A stretch of 64,000 nt of DNA from contig JAIVEN010000024.1 in NCBI GenBank assembly GCA_026686845.1, positions 4,637,501 to 4,701,500 on the forward strand, read 5' to 3'. A program made the translations under genes and the position numbers. The notes under the pieces are model-generated. The model was not told the DNA's origin. It did no database searches and saw nothing but the letters and a program-made list of their open reading frames with translations. This DNA comes from Adenanthera pavonina. Taxonomy: Eukaryota; Streptophyta; Magnoliopsida; Fabales; Fabaceae. Below, piece after piece: positions 60,302-64,000 of the stretch. Each line of letters begins with the position of its first letter. Position 1 is the stretch's first letter.

Positions 60302-62158
60302 TGTTAGTTTGATAGGAATGCCTAATAGGGGGTGAATTGGGCTCTTGAAATTCTTTGCAACAAAGAGAAATAATACAATAGTACAAGAAGCAAGAGAACA
60401 GATCAACCAAACAAATGTAAATAAAGAAGGGTTAAAGAAGATCAAACATAGAAATTGATCCTCGTTTAGCCCTTTAACTTGGCATGTGTTCAATCTCCAA
60501 GCTTCGACTTGAGATTTATCTACTATCTTTGCAAGATACAAATGGGTTCTTGCAAAATTCACAAGACAAACTATAGCTCACACTAGAGCTAGTAATCTCA
60601 CTTCTTACACCCCACAAGTATGTTTACAAGTTCCCTTACCTTTTGTTTAGTTAGAGAGATTTGGAGGAGAGGGAAAAGGAAGGAGGGAAAAATTTTTCTG
60701 CATTTGGTTCAATAAGTATAAGGGGAGGGGAGGAAAAATTAATTTTTTCTCATTTGGTTCAATAAGTAAAAGGGGAAAGGAAATGAGAAAAAACTATTCC
60801 TTTCCTCCAAAAATAAGGGGATTTGAAGGGAAAGTGAGCAAATTTCATTTATGCTTGTTTACTTTCCCTTACCTTCCCTTCTAAACCAAACAAGATAACA
60901 TTAAAATCTCTCCCCTCCCTTCCCCCCCTCCTACAAATTCAAATAAGGAAACATTAAAATCTTCCTATACCAAATAGTGCCTTAGTATTTTCTCATACTA
61001 AGATAATACTATCCAATTTAGAGTAAATGTTTACAAACCAAAAAATCTCTCAAAAGAGTGTATGAGACAATAAAGAATATTTTCTCACTTTAGAAAATGT
61101 AGGTGAGGGCGTTAATGCTCAAGAATCATATAAACAATAATTAAGCACTTAATACACAAAATTTCATTACCTACCAATCTTAGTGAGGTTCTATTTATAG
61201 ATTTCAAGCTAATTAAGCTGTTAAAAGCAAAATATAGCCATTACTCAAATAAACTAGTCATTTACTAATCGCATTAAATGCAGTTATCAGAGCTTGAATG
61301 TTTAAGCCCATTTTGAATAATCATTTATTGTGAGTAACCATTATAAGTTCCTAAGGGATAGCACCTCAGTGAACATTTAAAAGGAAACCTCTTGTATGTT
61401 TATCATGTTCTCTCAAATATGCTAGAAGCAAGTCCTTACATGATAAACTATCGAGAAACAAGCAAATGAATAGTTAAGTGATTCATACTCTCAAACCTTG
61501 TAACTTAAACTAATAAGCATAAAGGGAATGATCATGCAAGACATTGAACCACTTCAGCCTAAGTTTTTGAAACAATATACTTAAACGTATATGGAAGTTC
61601 TTCTTAAATGAATATCATGTGTAAAGCAGCTGTTGTGAGACTCAAAAAGCATCATTCAAGAGATAACTCAATGAACATTCAAGAGTGCATCAAAGAAAGC
61701 ACTTCATTCTGTCTAGCACAGAGGATGTTCAAGCAAATGCACAATGATCAATCAAGTAGTAACACGAAATCAAACTCACTTGTGCGAACATGCTATGTAC
61801 ATATAAGAGTCTTAATCAAGATGGTTTGAGTTGTTTCCAAGGAGAATGTTCATACAAACTTAATTTATTAGACATATAAGGCAACTTCTAATGAATGAAT
61901 AATGAAGATTTTCAACAAAAAAAATTAAAAACTAAGGACTTTCATCTGCTATAATTGAGAAAACATGTTAAGACTATTTTAACAAGATTAAGTGCATTTG
62001 AAGCCATCATCTATCCTTTTCATCAAAAGAAAAGAAAAGATTACAACAAGTAAATACGGTCTTCTCCTGGATCTTCTTTGTCATTTGCTCCCTTGATACC
62101 TTCTTGTAATCTCCAAGGATTTATGACTATCAAAAACTTGTTGTCTTATACTTCAACA
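60302..62158 (-). mobile_element. Divergent Sirevirus-like LTR (contains a MITE)
   Basis: Plus strand begins TGTTAGTTTGATAGGAATGCC and ends ATACTTCAACA, 1,857 bases. It shares with the Sirevirus LTRs the GGGGGTGAATTGGG block near the right end, the CGACTTGAGATTTATC region, TATTTATAG (about 61192) and CGCATTAAATGC (61269). No target duplication, primer site or polypurine tract was found, so it is a solo or degraded LTR of another subfamily. The MITE at 60639-60981 is inside it. Confidence 0.6.
60639..60981. mobile_element. MITE-like insertion, TTA-flanked
   Basis: A 343-base non-coding insert rich in GGGAGGGG/CCTTCCCTT tracts. Its ends are imperfect inverted repeats (left TGTTTAGTTAGAGAGATTT, right complement TATTTGGTATAGGAAGATTT). 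TTA occurs at both sides (60636-60638, 60982-60984), as for Tourist/PIF-Harbinger elements. It contains an internal direct repeat of a CATTTGGTTCAATAAGTA segment (60709-60727, 60750-60768). Confidence 0.55.
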
Positions 62159-62966
62159 AAATGTTATGTCTTGTAATTTAACATCTTTCCCATGAAAACT
62201 ACTTAGTTTTGAAGCTTAAAAAGAGTCTTTGAAACTTGAAACAATTAAGAACTTAAAATTCCTCAAAATTGTTTTGTGAAAGATTTGCAACTCATTGCAA
62301 AGTGAACTTTCAAAAATTTAATTAAATGTAGAAAAATAATTTAACAATGGTTCAAGTCTCTTAAAATCATGCACATCTTAAAACTCATGGGAAAAATATG
62401 AAGCTAGGAAAATATCAATTAGATTTGTACAGTTTATTATATAAACTTTACTATACACTTTCTGGTTCCGGATTCTATCCAAAATTTGAGCCATAACTTT
62501 TGTGTCTCATAAAATATAGAGTTATTTTGTACTTATAATCATTGAAAATCCTTATGTATCTAATTTCTAGCCATAATTGTTTGTATGTTTATTCTCCTCG
62601 TGCAAGATAGAGTATCATTATAAGCCATCAGAGGTCAGAATTTTCTTTCACTATAACAATTTTGGCAAAACATGCATAACTGTCATTTTATATGTCCAAA
62701 TAGATCCAAGCTAGATCCATGTTGTTCTTAATACGTAGCTCTATCCATCCAAATAGACCACTAAATTTTTAGAGACATATTTGAATTTATACAATCATCC
62801 AAAACAGATAGTACGAGATAGAACAAAAATAGTTTTCCAACAAGATTCCATCATCATCATTCTTCATGCTCCACATGCTTTCTCTTACCATGACTTAGCC
62901 CTATAAATGGGGAACTATAGGGTAAGATTTAGGCAATCTCAGTAGCCAACTTGTATATGCCATCAT
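62159..62966 (-). mobile_element. Diverged gypsy LTR fragment, reverse
   Basis: Weakly matches the reverse-sense gypsy LTRs (TGGGAAAAATAT near 62390, AGGCAATCTCAGTAG near 62931). Boundaries are uncertain. Confidence 0.5.
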
Positions 62967-63537
62967 TGTAACATCCTTAAAAGTTAGAATATCTAGAGAT
63001 ACATAAGGAATTTTCAAAAATAGACATATACCGTTTTCTGTGAAATAGAGCAAAAAGGTCATTTTTCCCAAACAGATGAAAAAATGAGAAAATTACATTT
63101 TGAGAGCTTCGATTTGACTATAATTTTACATATTTACAAAATTACCCTGAACTGGGGCAAATTTACAATTGTTAGAACTTTCAGGTCATTTGGTGCAATT
63201 TTTCCCAAAATTTGCACATGTGATGTGACTTTTATACCTGAGGTGCTAAAATGTAACTATCCTAATTTCTAGGGGCAATGATATATAGCACTGGGAGTTA
63301 ATGATTAAGGGCAAGGAAATAATTAGTACCGAAGATTAAAAGTAATTTTTTTTACCGATAAAGCTGCTTTTTGATCTGTAAAAGCTAACAAGGTAAAAGG
63401 GAAAGCAGATGGCATCTCAAAAAGAACATTTAGGAGACTGGATAGTAAATTAATATGAGATACAAGTTAACATTAATCCTATACTCATAAAGTGAATTTA
63501 TACCACAAAAAATAACTTCATCAATCCAAGTATAACG
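62967..63537. mobile_element. Scrambled gypsy LTR pieces
   Basis: 62967 starts TGTAACATCC in forward LTR sense and continues to about 63100. From 63101 (GAGAGCTTCGATTTGAC) the sequence is in the opposite sense to about 63260, then forward again. The remainder to 63537 is AT-rich and unassigned. Confidence 0.55.
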
Positions 63538-64000
63538 TGTTGGAGATTGTGCCCTAGGTCAATTATTGTATTATGAATATTGTATTTCATTATGAAAAAG
63601 AAGGCTTTTTTTCTTACATTATTATATTGTTTACATGTTTTTCTTTATAATAATATCTTTGGATAAATCATTTTATCATAAATGTCCCTAGTTAATCATT
63701 TTTGTAGGAACAATGATGAACTAATGCTAGTATGATTGTGATTGATAATTATGTGATAATTATATATGAAGATACAAATCAAAGTCATAAGCTCCTATCA
63801 GAGAATAGGCGTTGGATCAATCCATGAAGAGATAGCTGCATGGATCAAGTCATAAGTGTATCTCATATATAACCATGTCACTAAGCCTTTAGACATGAGA
63901 TCATCATTAGTTCCTACATGGGGAACACTAAACTTTGTCATAGTCAAAAATCATCTTTAATCGGGAGATTATAAAGGCTATGATCGGGCATAGTAGAACT
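63538..64000 (+). mobile_element. TGTTGGAG-family LTR (copy 3), cut by window end
   Basis: Starts TGTTGGAGATTGTGCCC and matches 9835-10290 closely to the last base of the window. Whether it is solo or the 5' LTR of a complete element cannot be told here. Confidence 0.85.

Noticed and set aside
1..64000. An operon-like or defence-type novel system
   Set aside because: All coding signals belong to retrotransposon families or are unrecognised fragments; no gene cluster, tRNA or rRNA gene was seen on either strand.

Overview
The window is nuclear DNA from a flowering plant with a repeat-rich genome. It is very AT-rich and almost entirely LTR retrotransposons nested in one another. I see no intact cellular gene, no RNA gene and no bacterial-type feature. 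Three retrotransposon groups account for most of it. (1) Ty3/gypsy chromoviruses of the Tekay/Del type have LTRs of about 2.5-3.1 kb (TGTAATATCC...GGTRTTACA) and a polyprotein ending in a chromodomain. (2) Ty1/copia Sirevirus (SIRE/Maximus-like) elements have LTRs of about 1.5-1.7 kb (TGTTGAATC...CTAACA), an AAAAAGGGGGAGAA polypurine tract, and a third 'env-like' ORF after pol. (3) A 1.7-1.8 kb LTR family (TGTTGGAG...TCCTAACA) is present three times, twice complete and apparently solo, once cut by the window end.

Layout. 1-2052 is the right part of a Tekay-like LTR sitting in the env-like gene of a Sirevirus whose 3' end (2053-4121) follows. That Sirevirus interrupts the 3' LTR of chromovirus A (minus strand, 4122-17363). 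A carries pol (6213-9573), a gag split by two solo LTRs (9835-11530 and 11842-13468), an unusual extra ORF upstream of gag (14347-15468), and a 5' LTR (15620-17363). A itself lies in the 3' LTR of an older chromovirus B (LTR 17364-19172, pol 19232-22232). From 22233 to 36559 there are broken gypsy LTRs in both orientations, a TGTTGGAG solo LTR with a minisatellite, a 5'-truncated Sirevirus (26672-29759), a piece of another env-like gene (30630-30801) and a solo LTR with a perfect target-site duplication (TSD; 31905-34897). 36560-37911 holds unassigned DNA and a possible DNA-transposon end. 37912-44151 holds two more large gypsy LTRs with matching flanking repeats. 44239-58199 is Sirevirus C, bounded by the TSD AAGGA. 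It now contains its own gag, a minus-strand Sirevirus D (46967-55235, with the best-preserved pol and env-like gene) and a gypsy LTR fragment. The right end (58205-64000) has unassigned DNA, a divergent Sirevirus-like LTR carrying a MITE, scrambled gypsy LTR pieces and the start of a third TGTTGGAG LTR.

All coding regions are decayed: in-frame stops, mostly TAG and TGA, and truncations. None should be expected to work as an autonomous element. The two most interesting points are the 374-codon frame between the 5' LTR and gag of chromovirus A, which I do not recognise, and the large Sirevirus env-like protein, present as four fragments, two of which share the same in-frame TGA.
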